This document shows, one piece after another, positions 5,648-13,817 of a stretch of 34,045 nt of DNA. The stretch spans positions 1-34,045 of the forward strand of contig CAJUBM010000011.1 in NCBI GenBank assembly GCA_910584735.1, given 5' to 3'. How positions within the stretch are numbered: the stretch's first letter is position 1; each line of letters starts with the position of its first letter. The position numbers and the translations under genes were made by a program. The notes beneath the pieces are model-generated. The model worked only from the letters and a program-made list of their open reading frames with translations, ran no database searches and was not told the origin of the DNA. Source of the stretch: an uncultured Muribaculaceae bacterium. Its GTDB lineage: Bacteria; Bacteroidota; Bacteroidia; Bacteroidales; Muribaculaceae.

Positions 5648-7471
5648 ACGGCCATGTCTGATGCTGTCGTAGTCGAGCGAGCGGGTCACGGTGATGCGCG
5701 GAGGGCAGATGTAGGCCGGGGAGAGGATGTCGCGGCGCGGATTATAGAATGGGGAGGACGTGGCGCCTGCGAGGGATAGTGCTGTCTGGCCGATATTGTC
5801 GAGCATCCCCGGGCGGTTTACGGCCTTCAGGACTGACTGCCATTTCGCGGGGCGCAGGGCTTTGTAGCTGTCTGAGGCCCAGATGAACATGGGAATCTCG
5901 AACTGCCGGCGCAGCCATCCGGCGATGTCGCCCGAGGGTTCGTTGCGCACGGAGCAGTCGGAGGCATCGTACATCTCTTCGCCGTGGTCCGAGAAGTATA
6001 GCATTATCGTAGGGGTGTCGCGGTAACGCCGCATTATCGAGGCGATGACCGAATCGTTATAGAAGGTGGCGTTGTCGTATTCGGCGATGGTCTGTCGTTT
6101 CTGCGGGGTGAGCCAAGGGCGGTCGTATGGAAGGCTGTCAGCCGTCCATCGGTCGAAACCTGCTTCGGAGGGATAGCGGTCGGCAGGGGCGAAATGTTGT
6201 CCGTATAGATGGTAGATGTCAAGATTGCCTGTTGAGCCGTCAAAAGGGTGTTCCCGGTTGACGCGGCTTATAAAGTCGCCATCGTAGCGGTCGAGTGAAT
6301 CGGTTGCCCATTGGTAGCACTCCTCCATCAGCAGCCGGCTACGTATCAATGCCGAGAGTTGCACGTCAACGATATATTTCGGGGCGGTCACCTGGTTGTC
6401 GTATAGATGTACGCGCCAGCCGCCACGGGCTGCTACCAAGGGGAAATATGCCGATTCGTACCATGGCTCTCCGTCTCCGGCAGAGTTAAGGTTCAGCATG
6501 TTGCGGAGCGAGGAAGAGGTGAGGTTGGCCGATGAGATATAGTCCGTGAATACTGCCAGACGCCCTGAATCGGCCTCCTGTTGAAGTCGCGGATTTGTAG
6601 GTAGGGGATAGCCGTAGAGCGAACTGTGTCCTTTTATGAACGATTCGCCGATTATTATTACAATATTCACAGAATCAGCTTCGGTGAAGCGTTCTGTCGG
6701 TGTTGCGATGACCTTGCGCTGATATGACTCCCATGTGGGTAGTTCGCGTGTGTTGAGGTAGAGTCCCCAAAGGGTAAACGGCACGTTGGTGGCCGCATCG
6801 CCCAAGGTTATTTCTTGGAAACGGAAAAAATCGGATCCATAAGGGCTTCGGCGTGTAGTCCAGTTCTCAAATTGTTGCAAATCGGCAACCATGAATCCGC
6901 TCCACAACGATGTCAGTCGCAATGTGCCGAAACAAAAAGCCGCCGCTGCCGCGCATATGAGCCCTATACGTAGCTTTTTCCCACTCTGTGGCATGAACCT
7001 CTGTCGAAGATTCGTTTTTGCACCGAACCATACCAAAAATCCCGATATTAAGGCAAGTGCCGCAACTCCGGCAATCTTCCCGGCGGTAACAAACTGGTGG
7101 GCGAAACTTGCGGCCTCGCGTGAATCGGTTTCAAGCACGAGTGTCAGGGTTTCGGGCGAGAAAGGTTTCCTTCCGATTATTAGGAATGTCCCCTCGAGAA
7201 ATGCCGCTATGGCGGCTAATATTAATAGTAGCCACGACGTCCATCTGCGGCGGGTGAGTGTGGGGAGCCAAGCAACGCACCAGGCATATACGAACCCTTG
7301 GCACAGCGATGATATGAGCAGCTTTTTTGTGTCACCCCCCGATATGGTAAACATTATTGCCGTAGGGATGGCAAGCAGCAGCGTTATGGCAATCACAAAC
7401 GCTCCCTCTTTCCGCAATGGAGTGGAAAAGAAAGTATAGAATTTATGTAGTAGCTTATAAATAAGTGTCAT
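5633..7471 (-). CDS. Phosphoethanolamine transferase (EptA/CptA-like, alkaline phosphatase superfamily)
   Basis: A 612-residue inner-membrane enzyme with about five N-terminal transmembrane helices (to about residue 190) and a periplasmic sulfatase-fold domain. Visible catalytic features are the metal-binding strand VNIVIIIGES (Glu276), the nucleophile region ANLTSSSLRNML (probable Thr318), HLYGQH (His421, His426) and FSDHGEE (Asp495, His496). SLYGYPLPTNPRL is typical of the EptA/CptA branch. These enzymes move phosphoethanolamine from phosphatidylethanolamine to lipid A, core heptose or other envelope glycans, and several lower susceptibility to cationic peptides; the acceptor here cannot be told. 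It starts 3 nt after the upstream GT-C-like gene stops, so the two form an operon. The shared promoter is at 9091-9098. Confidence 0.9.
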   Translation of the reverse strand: MTLIYKLLHKFYTFFSTPLRKEGAFVIAITLLLAIPTAIMFTISGGDTKKLLISSLCQGFVYAWCVAWLPTLTRRRWTSWLLLILAAIAAFLEGTFLIIGRKPFSPETLTLVLETDSREAASFAHQFVTAGKIAGVAALALISGFLVWFGAKTNLRQRFMPQSGKKLRIGLICAAAAAFCFGTLRLTSLWSGFMVADLQQFENWTTRRSPYGSDFFRFQEITLGDAATNVPFTLWGLYLNTRELPTWESYQRKVIATPTERFTEADSVNIVIIIGESFIKGHSSLYGYPLPTNPRLQQEADSGRLAVFTDYISSANLTSSSLRNMLNLNSAGDGEPWYESAYFPLVAARGGWRVHLYDNQVTAPKYIVDVQLSALIRSRLLMEECYQWATDSLDRYDGDFISRVNREHPFDGSTGNLDIYHLYGQHFAPADRYPSEAGFDRWTADSLPYDRPWLTPQKRQTIAEYDNATFYNDSVIASIMRRYRDTPTIMLYFSDHGEEMYDASDCSVRNEPSGDIAGWLRRQFEIPMFIWASDSYKALRPAKWQSVLKAVNRPGMLDNIGQTALSLAGATSSPFYNPRRDILSPAYICPPRITVTRSLDYDSIRHGRMSKE

Positions 7472-7474
7472 ATG

Positions 7475-9079
7475 TTATTCTGCCAGGTCGATACGTACCG
7501 CATTTTCAGGCATCCACGAAATTCGACCATAAAACATGTAGATATTGCCGTCACGAGCGGTGAAAGGCCATCCTTGCGTGATAACTTGTGTAGTTTTGCC
7601 TGACGAATCTGTCACGCTGAACAGGTATTCGCGGAATTCCCGCCCCGGGAGTGTCTTGGGCCTTTCTGCGCCAACGTAATAGCCGTTCCACAAGGTCATC
7701 CTCGCCGAGCCTGGAATGGAATCCGTGGAAATGAATCCGTCCATGGCTTCGGGCAATACAGCGAAAGGTTTGTTGCCATGCCGGTATCGCAGGTTGAAGC
7801 AGGCATGCTGGAAAGCACTTCCCCAGAATCCGGCTGTAGGGAGCCTGAGCAGCCATAAAGGCATACCTTTTTTGGTAATCACATCGTGGTACACCGTGCC
7901 GGACGGCACGGTGTAAAGCTCTGCGCGCAGAGCTTTATCCTCATCGTAAACATCTTTTTGCCATGAGATTATGCCCCCGTATAAAATCCAGGTAGCGGTG
8001 TATAATGTTAGGGCCAAAGCCCATGCGCGGAGGGAGGGGGTGTGCCGCTGCTCATGTAACAGCATCCCTAAGCAGATTGTTGAGTATATCTGGGAGACCC
8101 AGCCGTAACGGGGTGCGGCATAGTCGAATAGGAAGCATATAAGTGCGCCGCCGAGAGCATTGAGGGCGCATATAGCGAATGCCGGACGTCGCATGATGGC
8201 AAGCAGGTTCCGGCGCCGACGTCTTGTAAATGACATGCAGAGGCATATCGTTGTCAGTAGGACGAGCAGTGTGCAATGTTTGACAGCGATTGTCAGGTTC
8301 CCCAAAATGGTAAATGCCGATGATTGTTGCCTGGCGCGCTCCCATATTCCCGGCGAAAGTGCAGATTCGAGAGTGCCCGCGAGAAATACAGTTAACAGCA
8401 CCCATGCCATAGGGGGGATTCTCATCTTGCGCGTAATCGCGATTATGACGCAGGCGCCGAGCATAGGTAGGGCCAGCCCCTCATGCATCATCCCTCCCGC
8501 CAATGCCGCCGGGAGTGCCCATATGAGCCACCATGAAGGCATACGGCGGTCAATGGCGCGAAGCCACGCAATCAGGTATGCCAGGTCGACGGCCGTGGCG
8601 AAGATATAGTTCAGTGCATAGTCCGGGAGGGTCAGATCATCGCGCCATGGCCAAAGTGTCAGCACCCCCGGCCAAAAAATCCATGTCAGCCAAAGGGTGA
8701 AACGTGGATTTTTGTTGCTTCCTTGCTGTGACAGTCCTACGGTGGCGGCGACAATCCATGCCACGGCAATCCCCGTAAGGATGGCGAACAGCCATCGGGG
8801 AAGAAACAGCGTTGCCACCGGCGCCAGATAATTTGCCAGCCTACCGTTGGTGTCCCCCCTATACCACATCGAATAGTCGAGCCATGCGCCGAATGTGTGG
8901 CCTCCCGCCTTGTCGGCGAAATAGTTGAAATACGCCTGGAAGGCCAGGTCGTCAATCTGTAGGGGCGTGAACCACTGCCACAGGCCGAAGGCCGTGGCTA
9001 TCATTGCCAGGGAGATTAACCAAAGCAACCGCAGGTAACTCTCCGGGCAGTGGTAGATATAGTTTCTTAACGTCCTCAT
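7475..9079 (-). CDS. Multipass membrane protein, GT-C/DUF6056-like
   Basis: A 534-residue protein with about ten hydrophobic helices over the first 380 residues and a soluble C-terminal portion. After the first helix comes FTPLQIDDLAF; an acidic pair in the first outer loop is where GT-C glycosyltransferases keep their catalytic aspartate. Further on, NGRLANYLAPV resembles Bacteroidetes DUF6056 proteins. I infer a lipid-linked-sugar glycosyltransferase or a related envelope protein, without direct proof. The ATG at 9079 leaves an 8-nt leader from the predicted start. The gene is cotranscribed with the phosphoethanolamine transferase, and the divergent neighbour is another large GT-C-like protein (YfhO family), so this is a small envelope-modification locus. 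Confidence 0.7.
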   Translation of the reverse strand: MRTLRNYIYHCPESYLRLLWLISLAMIATAFGLWQWFTPLQIDDLAFQAYFNYFADKAGGHTFGAWLDYSMWYRGDTNGRLANYLAPVATLFLPRWLFAILTGIAVAWIVAATVGLSQQGSNKNPRFTLWLTWIFWPGVLTLWPWRDDLTLPDYALNYIFATAVDLAYLIAWLRAIDRRMPSWWLIWALPAALAGGMMHEGLALPMLGACVIIAITRKMRIPPMAWVLLTVFLAGTLESALSPGIWERARQQSSAFTILGNLTIAVKHCTLLVLLTTICLCMSFTRRRRRNLLAIMRRPAFAICALNALGGALICFLFDYAAPRYGWVSQIYSTICLGMLLHEQRHTPSLRAWALALTLYTATWILYGGIISWQKDVYDEDKALRAELYTVPSGTVYHDVITKKGMPLWLLRLPTAGFWGSAFQHACFNLRYRHGNKPFAVLPEAMDGFISTDSIPGSARMTLWNGYYVGAERPKTLPGREFREYLFSVTDSSGKTTQVITQGWPFTARDGNIYMFYGRISWMPENAVRIDLAE

Positions 9080-9090
9080 TTCACGGTATG

Positions 9091-9098
9091 CAAAATTA
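9091..9098 (-). promoter_or_regulatory. -7 box for the GT-C/phosphoethanolamine transferase operon
   Basis: The minus strand reads TAATTTTG here, a match to TAnnTTTG, with initiation predicted near 9087, 8 nt before the ATG. At the -33 position the sequence is TCTG (9118-9121 on the plus strand), a partial match to TTTG. The box lies 12 nt from the divergent -7 box at 9111-9118, so the two promoters face outward from overlapping DNA. Confidence 0.55.
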
Positions 9099-9110
9099 CG
9101 AAAAAATCGC

Positions 9111-9118
9111 TAATTTTG
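9111..9118 (+). promoter_or_regulatory. -7 box for the YfhO-like gene
   Basis: TAATTTTG matches TAnnTTTG and predicts a start near 9122, giving a 37-nt leader to the ATG at 9159. No TTTG is present 19 nt upstream. Initiation here also argues against the TTG start at 9123, which would be leaderless. Confidence 0.55.
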
Positions 9119-9158
9119 CAGATTGAACCATATCGTAGATATTACTTATCCCAAAACA

Positions 9159-11801
9159 ATGGTAGATATAAAGGAAACAGACGGGGGACGCTTTGCGGCC
9201 TCTATGCGTGAACTTCCCCGAAAGATAACCGAGGCGGTGAAGATGCCGCAGGTATGGGGCTTCTTCGTGGCGTTGGCTGCTATCGCCCTGATAGCCATAG
9301 CTTTCTTCTACCCTGATGCTTCGATGGGTAACGAACTGCGCCAGCATGATATGCAGCAGGGCGCCGCCATCGGGCATGAGGCGCAGGAGTGGGTGGAGGA
9401 ACATGGAGGCGAACAGCCGCGATGGACCAACTCGCTGTTTTCCGGCATGCCTACGTTCCAGATTTCCCCTTCATATCCGTCAAACGATTTGTTTGATTGG
9501 ATTTCAACGGTTTACGGGGCAGGGCTTCCTTCCCCCTCGAACCTGCTGTTCATGATGATGGCGGGTATGCTGATACTGCTGATGGCCATGAGGTTGCGAT
9601 GGTATTACGCCCTTATCGGAGCTGTGGCGTGGGGATTCTCCACATACTTTATAATAATAATCGGGGCCGGGCATATCTGGAAGTTCGTGACCCTGGCATA
9701 TATCCCGCCTACTATCGCGGGCGTGGTTATGGCCTATCGCGGACGTTGGTTCACCGGGGGTGCCCTGGCTGCGCTGTTCGCCATGATGCAGATACAGAGC
9801 AACCATGTGCAGATGACCTATTATTTCCTGCTGGTGATATTGGCCTTGGTGATAGGATATTTCTTCCGCGATGTGCGCGGCGGACGTCTCGCCCGGTGGG
9901 GAAAGGCTACGGCATCGCTGGCTGTGGCGGCTACTCTGGCGGTCTGTGCAAATCTCCCCAACCTATATAATACATACAAGTACTCGAAGGAGTCGATGCG
10001 CGGCGCCCATTCCGAGCTTACTTCTACCGACACGGCTTCTGCCGGGGAGAAGACCTCGGGGCTTGACCGTGACTATATAACGCAGTACTCTTATGGACGA
10101 GCCGAGTCGTTCACGCTCCTTATCCCTAACGTAAAGGGTGGTGCATCGGGCCGTCCCCACCAGGGGCAGATGCAGGCCATGTCGGTGCTGGATATAGACG
10201 GTGCCCAAGAGGTGGCCGAGGATTATAGGCTGAGCCCGGAAGAGCAGCAGTTCCTCGGATATATGAGCCAGTATTTCGGCGAGCCGGAGTCGACCAACGG
10301 CCCGGTGTATGTCGGGGCGCTGATATTCGCTTTGGCATTGCTGGGGTGCGTTATAGTACGCGGCCCTGTGAAATGGGCGCTGATGTGTACCGCGCTGCTG
10401 TCGGTGTTGCTGGCTATGGGACGCAACTTGCAATGGCTCACCGATTTGTTTATCGACTATGTGCCGATGTACTCACGTTTCCGCACTGTGGAGTCGATAC
10501 TCGTCATAGCCGAGTTCTCCATCCCCGTGTTGGCCGTGCTTGCCCTGCACAAACTTTTCACTACCCCTGACGGCCTTAAGCGCTACCGCCGGGCCATATA
10601 TTGGTGTTTCGGCATACCGGCCGCGTTCTGTCTGCTCGGATGGCTCGCTCCGGCGGTCTACGGCCCCGCGATTTCCGAGGGTGATGTGCAGACCTCACAA
10701 TATCTCTCCTATCAGCTTTCGGCTATGGGATATCCCTCCGATATGATAAGAGCTTTGTCTATAGATAATCCTGCCATAGCCGGCGCCCTTACCGAGATCC
10801 GCCAAGGCATGGTGCGGGCCGATTCGCTCCGTTCCCTGCTGTTTATCCTGTTGGGTTTCGGTGCGGTTATGCTTCCCCTCTACCGGGGTGCCAAGGCGTG
10901 GATGGGCGTGACGGTTGTCGGGCTTTTGGTGCTTGCGGATCTTTATACGGTAAACAAACGCTATCTTTCGCATGATTCGTTCTGCACCCCGGAGATTACG
11001 GCTTCCGACCCCTTCCCCCTGTCGGAGAACGACCGCGCTATACTGGCTGACACCGCGATGAATTTCCGTGTGATGGATATTCCCGGCTTCCAGAGTGCCG
11101 CTCCTTCCTACCACCATAAGATGATAGGAGGGTACCATGCCGCCAAGCTCACTCGTTACCAGGACCTTATAGACCGCCATCTCTCATCGTTCCTTCAGGG
11201 GGAACCCTCCGAGGCCGACTGGAATGTGCTTGATATGCTCAACGCACGGTATATAATCGCGCCTGACGGACAGTTGGCGCGGAACCCCGGAGCGCTGGGA
11301 AATGCCTGGTTCGTTGACTCGGTCGGCTATGTAGATACTCCTGACGCCGAGATGGGTGCCCTTTCGCGCATCAAACCCTCGCGGGTGGCTGTGGCCGACC
11401 GTCGTTTTGCAAATACTTTGGGAACGGCATCGCCGAAATCGCCCGGCGATACGATATTCGAGACCTCCTATGCACCTGACCGTCTGACCTATTCCGCCAG
11501 CACGGCAAGAGGGGGTGTGGCTGTCTTCTCCGAGGTGTTCTTCCCGTGGGGCTGGGAGGCCGAGATTGACGGCAAGCCTGCCGAAATCGGGCGCGTGAAC
11601 TATCTTCTTAGGGCTATACGGATTCCTGCGGGGACACATATGGTGGAGATGTCGTTCCGCCCCTCTTCGGTAAGTACTACCGTGGGTATTGCGAAAGCCG
11701 CCGTCATAGCTATATACGTGTTGCTGTTCGCAGCATTGGCTGTATCGATGCTGCGGCTCGGGAAGCCCTCCGATGAGAAGTCTGAATCAGATGCGGTGTG
11801 A
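9159..11801 (+). CDS. YfhO-family large membrane protein
   Basis: An 880-residue protein. A soluble N-terminal stretch is followed by a helix at about residues 28-50, then ELRQHDMQQG and the segment PRWTNSLFSGMPTFQ, which is characteristic of Bacteroidetes YfhO proteins. About twelve more hydrophobic helices follow to about residue 600, then a globular C-terminal domain with WGWEAEIDGKPAEIGRVNYLLRAI, the hallmark YfhO C-terminus. YfhO of Firmicutes glycosylates teichoic or lipoteichoic acids; in Bacteroidetes the substrate is unknown, but a GT-C-type sugar transfer outside the membrane is the usual inference. I chose the ATG at 9159 over the TTG at 9123 because of the promoter position. The next gene is 52 nt downstream and may be cotranscribed. 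Confidence 0.88.
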   Translation: MVDIKETDGGRFAASMRELPRKITEAVKMPQVWGFFVALAAIALIAIAFFYPDASMGNELRQHDMQQGAAIGHEAQEWVEEHGGEQPRWTNSLFSGMPTFQISPSYPSNDLFDWISTVYGAGLPSPSNLLFMMMAGMLILLMAMRLRWYYALIGAVAWGFSTYFIIIIGAGHIWKFVTLAYIPPTIAGVVMAYRGRWFTGGALAALFAMMQIQSNHVQMTYYFLLVILALVIGYFFRDVRGGRLARWGKATASLAVAATLAVCANLPNLYNTYKYSKESMRGAHSELTSTDTASAGEKTSGLDRDYITQYSYGRAESFTLLIPNVKGGASGRPHQGQMQAMSVLDIDGAQEVAEDYRLSPEEQQFLGYMSQYFGEPESTNGPVYVGALIFALALLGCVIVRGPVKWALMCTALLSVLLAMGRNLQWLTDLFIDYVPMYSRFRTVESILVIAEFSIPVLAVLALHKLFTTPDGLKRYRRAIYWCFGIPAAFCLLGWLAPAVYGPAISEGDVQTSQYLSYQLSAMGYPSDMIRALSIDNPAIAGALTEIRQGMVRADSLRSLLFILLGFGAVMLPLYRGAKAWMGVTVVGLLVLADLYTVNKRYLSHDSFCTPEITASDPFPLSENDRAILADTAMNFRVMDIPGFQSAAPSYHHKMIGGYHAAKLTRYQDLIDRHLSSFLQGEPSEADWNVLDMLNARYIIAPDGQLARNPGALGNAWFVDSVGYVDTPDAEMGALSRIKPSRVAVADRRFANTLGTASPKSPGDTIFETSYAPDRLTYSASTARGGVAVFSEVFFPWGWEAEIDGKPAEIGRVNYLLRAIRIPAGTHMVEMSFRPSSVSTTVGIAKAAVIAIYVLLFAALAVSMLRLGKPSDEKSESDAV

Positions 11802-11853
11802 CCGCTAAGTGAGTTCCCTGAAAGTAAGTTAACTACCTTAAATTGCCTGAAAG

Positions 11854-12468
11854 ATGGGACTGATAAAACGTTGGCGCACGAGCCGGGGTTATGGCGTACA
11901 TTCGCCGTTTGCCTTTAATCTTATCACAAAGGTATTGCGTGAGTTCGAGGCCAATTACTATGCCTATGCCGAGATAGACTCCCTTTGTCCGCAAGGGAGG
12001 CGTACAGGGCTGACTGTTAACTTCTCTGGCTTTAACTATGCTATACCCGATGCGAGGTTGTTGTTCAGGATTCTGTGTCGGTTCAACCCTGCGCAGGTGA
12101 TAGAGGTTGGTAACGGCCATGAAGTCACAAACACTATCCTTGAACGTGCGGTGCCGTCGACCAAAAGATTGAGATGGGTGTCGGACCGACGTCTCGACCT
12201 CCTGCCTGCAGGGGATAGCTTCGTGCTGCTCAACCAGATGCGCCCGGAGATTGTGCCTGCGGTGCGTAAGATGATACTTTCCTTGTCCGACCGGCCGGAG
12301 GGCGTGGTAGTGTTTATGAGAAACCTGCGGCAGCAGGACAGCATGAAGCAGATGTGGCGCGACCTCTCGGCGGCGATGCCCTACGGAATGGATTTCTCAA
12401 ACGGACATGTGGGGTTGCTTTGCATCCTCCCCGGTTTACCAAGACAGTCCTATTCCCTGTTCTTTTGA
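11854..12468 (+). CDS. Degenerate methyltransferase-like protein of a Bacteroidetes-specific family
   Basis: The 204-residue protein opens with RGYGVHSPFAFNLI, a signature I associate with a Bacteroidetes family annotated as SAM-dependent methyltransferase and often found next to xerD. The expected SAM-binding loop after the first strand (usually like ELGTSLG) reads VIEVGNGHEVTN here, so the glycine-rich loop is altered. The C-terminal pattern MWRDLSAAMPYGMDFSNGHVGLL fits the family's last helix and strand. Enzyme activity is therefore doubtful. The gene lies between the YfhO-like gene (52 nt) and xerD (32 nt), all on the plus strand. The family link is moderately sure; the function is unknown. 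Confidence 0.65.
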   Translation: MGLIKRWRTSRGYGVHSPFAFNLITKVLREFEANYYAYAEIDSLCPQGRRTGLTVNFSGFNYAIPDARLLFRILCRFNPAQVIEVGNGHEVTNTILERAVPSTKRLRWVSDRRLDLLPAGDSFVLLNQMRPEIVPAVRKMILSLSDRPEGVVVFMRNLRQQDSMKQMWRDLSAAMPYGMDFSNGHVGLLCILPGLPRQSYSLFF

Positions 12469-12471
12469 AAA

Positions 12472-12495
12472 GGGAGTAAAACCTATCTTACTCCC
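12472..12495 (+). other. 8-bp hairpin just before xerD
   Basis: GGGAGTAA (12472-12479) and TTACTCCC (12488-12495) are exact complements around an 8-nt loop. The hairpin begins 3 nt after the upstream stop codon and ends 5 nt before the xerD ATG. It could damp read-through or mask xerD translation. There is no T tract after it, so a classical terminator is unlikely. Confidence 0.5.
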
Positions 12496-12500
12496 TGCTT

Positions 12501-13439
12501 ATGCGTGAGATTCAGGATATTGACAGGCTCGTGGACGGCTATTTGGCCTATCTCACATTGCAGCGCGGGCTTGCCGACAATACGGCGTTGGCTTATAGAG
12601 ATGACGTGCGCAAGCTCATTTCCTACATATGTCGGGAGGAAACCACTCTTGCCGATGTGACATATGATACCCTCCAGACATTCGTTGCCGAACTGCACGA
12701 CCTCGGCATAGGGGTAAACTCCCAGTCACGTGTAATATCAGGCATAAAGTCGCTCTTCCGCTACCTCCGTCTGGAACATTTCATAGAGACCGACCCGTCG
12801 TTGCTGCTCAAAAAACCACGTACGGGCACACGTCTGCCCGAGGTGCTGTCGGTAGAGGAGATTGACGATATGATTGCCGCTATTCCGGCCGGGTCGCCGG
12901 CGGCATTGCGCAACCGGGCCATCATGGAAACCCTCTACGGCTGCGGTCTGCGAGTGTCGGAACTCGTTAATCTCGAACTGTCGAAAGTATATCTTGACGA
13001 GCGTTATCTTATTGTTGCCGGGAAGGGCGCCAAGGAGCGTATGGTGCCGATGTCGGAGATTTCGGCAGAGCTAATAGGGGAATATGTGGCGGGCCCTCGC
13101 GGGGATGTGACAGTGTCGCGCGGGGAGGGGAATATCGTATTCCTCAGCAACAGGGGAGCGCGTCTTACGAGGCAGATGATTTTCACCATAATCCGGCAGC
13201 TTGCCTCTGCGGCAGGGATTGCAAAGAAAATATCACCCCATACGTTGCGACATAGCTTCGCCACCCATCTTCTTGAGGGTGGCGCCAACCTCAGGGCCAT
13301 ACAGCAGATGCTGGGCCATGAATCGATTGCTACCACCGAGATATATCTCAACATCGACCGCTCACACCTGCGGAAGGAGATAATAGAGCATCATCCGCGC
13401 AATATCCGTATCCGCAACGATGTGGATCAGTCCGATTGA
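12501..13439 (+). CDS. xerD: Site-specific tyrosine recombinase XerD
   Basis: The 312-residue protein has an N-terminal SAM-like core-binding domain (about 1-95) and a C-terminal catalytic domain with the complete tyrosine-recombinase set: Arg151 (GCGLRVSEL), Lys175 (GKGAKER), His247 and Arg250 (HTLRHSFATHLL), His273 (MLGHESI) and Tyr282 (TEIYLNI). It resolves chromosome dimers at dif with a XerC partner before division. Length and motif spacing are those of chromosomal Xer proteins rather than integrases of mobile elements, and no integron or transposon context is present. The ATG at 12501 gives a standard N-terminus. I see no promoter in the 32-nt upstream gap, so it is probably expressed with the preceding genes. 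Confidence 0.93.
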   Translation: MREIQDIDRLVDGYLAYLTLQRGLADNTALAYRDDVRKLISYICREETTLADVTYDTLQTFVAELHDLGIGVNSQSRVISGIKSLFRYLRLEHFIETDPSLLLKKPRTGTRLPEVLSVEEIDDMIAAIPAGSPAALRNRAIMETLYGCGLRVSELVNLELSKVYLDERYLIVAGKGAKERMVPMSEISAELIGEYVAGPRGDVTVSRGEGNIVFLSNRGARLTRQMIFTIIRQLASAAGIAKKISPHTLRHSFATHLLEGGANLRAIQQMLGHESIATTEIYLNIDRSHLRKEIIEHHPRNIRIRNDVDQSD

Positions 13440-13524
13440 ATGTGAATGTATATTTACAAAAGTCCGGGTTATGGCGGATGTTTGTTAATTTGTGTGAATA
13501 AAATGCATTTTCTTGCCTTAAAAC

Positions 13525-13555
13525 TATGCTATAAAACATAAAACCTATACCTTTG
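13525..13555 (+). promoter_or_regulatory. Promoter driving a short non-coding/mini-ORF transcript
   Basis: TATG (13525-13528, one mismatch to TTTG), a 19-nt spacer and TACCTTTG (13548-13555) fit the Bacteroidetes promoter. Initiation is predicted near 13559, nine bases before the six-codon ORF at 13568. Confidence 0.7.
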
Positions 13556-13567
13556 CATCAGTTTTTC

Positions 13568-13588
13568 ATGGTATTAGATTTAAGGTAA
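13568..13588 (+). CDS. Six-codon ORF (MVLDLR) at the head of a terminated transcript
   Basis: ATG followed by five codons and TAA encodes MVLDLR. It starts 9 nt after the predicted transcription start and ends 5 nt before an intrinsic terminator, so the whole unit is about 65 nt long. I recall near-identical ATGGTATTAGATTTAAGG stretches in other Bacteroidales intergenic regions, but could not verify this. Whether it is translated is unknown; it could equally be part of a small structured RNA. Confidence 0.4.
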   Translation: MVLDLR

Positions 13589-13592
13589 GAAG

Positions 13593-13624
13593 ATTATTCG
13601 TCGTGACGACGAGTAATTTTTTTT
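13593..13624 (+). terminator. Intrinsic terminator after the MVLDLR unit
   Basis: ATTATTCGTCG (13593-13603) and CGACGAGTAAT (13607-13617) pair with a single G-T wobble around a three-base loop and run into eight T residues (13617-13624). This is a strong Rho-independent terminator shape. It would end the short transcript begun at about 13559, well before the dut promoter. Confidence 0.85.
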
Positions 13625-13706
13625 ATGTACCCATCCAAAGGGGTAAGCATATGGCTGACAGGCATGCCGATAAGTAAGGAATCCGTTAAACTTACATATA
13701 TAAAAG

Positions 13707-13737
13707 TTTGTTCTCATCCTTAAATGAACTATCTTTG
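13707..13737 (+). promoter_or_regulatory. Consensus promoter for the dut operon
   Basis: TTTG (13707-13710), exactly 19 nt, then TATCTTTG (13730-13737) is a full match to the Bacteroidetes promoter. The start is predicted near 13741, giving a 77-nt leader before dut. Confidence 0.85.
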
Positions 13738-13745
13738 CAGAAATT

Positions 13746-13792
13746 ATGTCTACGCTGCCGATTGATTAGAGCCTTCGGCCGGTTTATCGGCA
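13746..13792 (+). promoter_or_regulatory. Structured dut leader with overlapping short ORF
   Basis: TGCCGAT (13756-13762) and ATCGGCA (13786-13792) form a perfect 7-bp stem; the smaller GCC-TTC-GGC stem (13771-13779) lies in its loop. An ORF of seven codons (MSTLPID, 13746-13769) begins about 5 nt after the predicted start and overlaps the left arm. A ribosome on this ORF would disturb the stem, so a leader-peptide type of control is possible but unproven. No T tract follows. Confidence 0.45.
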
Positions 13793-13817
13793 TGTAGCAA
13801 CTCCCTGCTTACAGGCT

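Noticed and set aside
12501..13439. xerD as an integrase marking a genomic island
   Set aside because: Length, motifs and housekeeping context fit chromosomal XerD; no attachment-site duplication or island genes are seen.
12490..13811. Shared ACTCCCTGCTTA before xerD and within the dut leader
   Set aside because: A 12-nt match between two sites is expected many times by chance in a window of this size.
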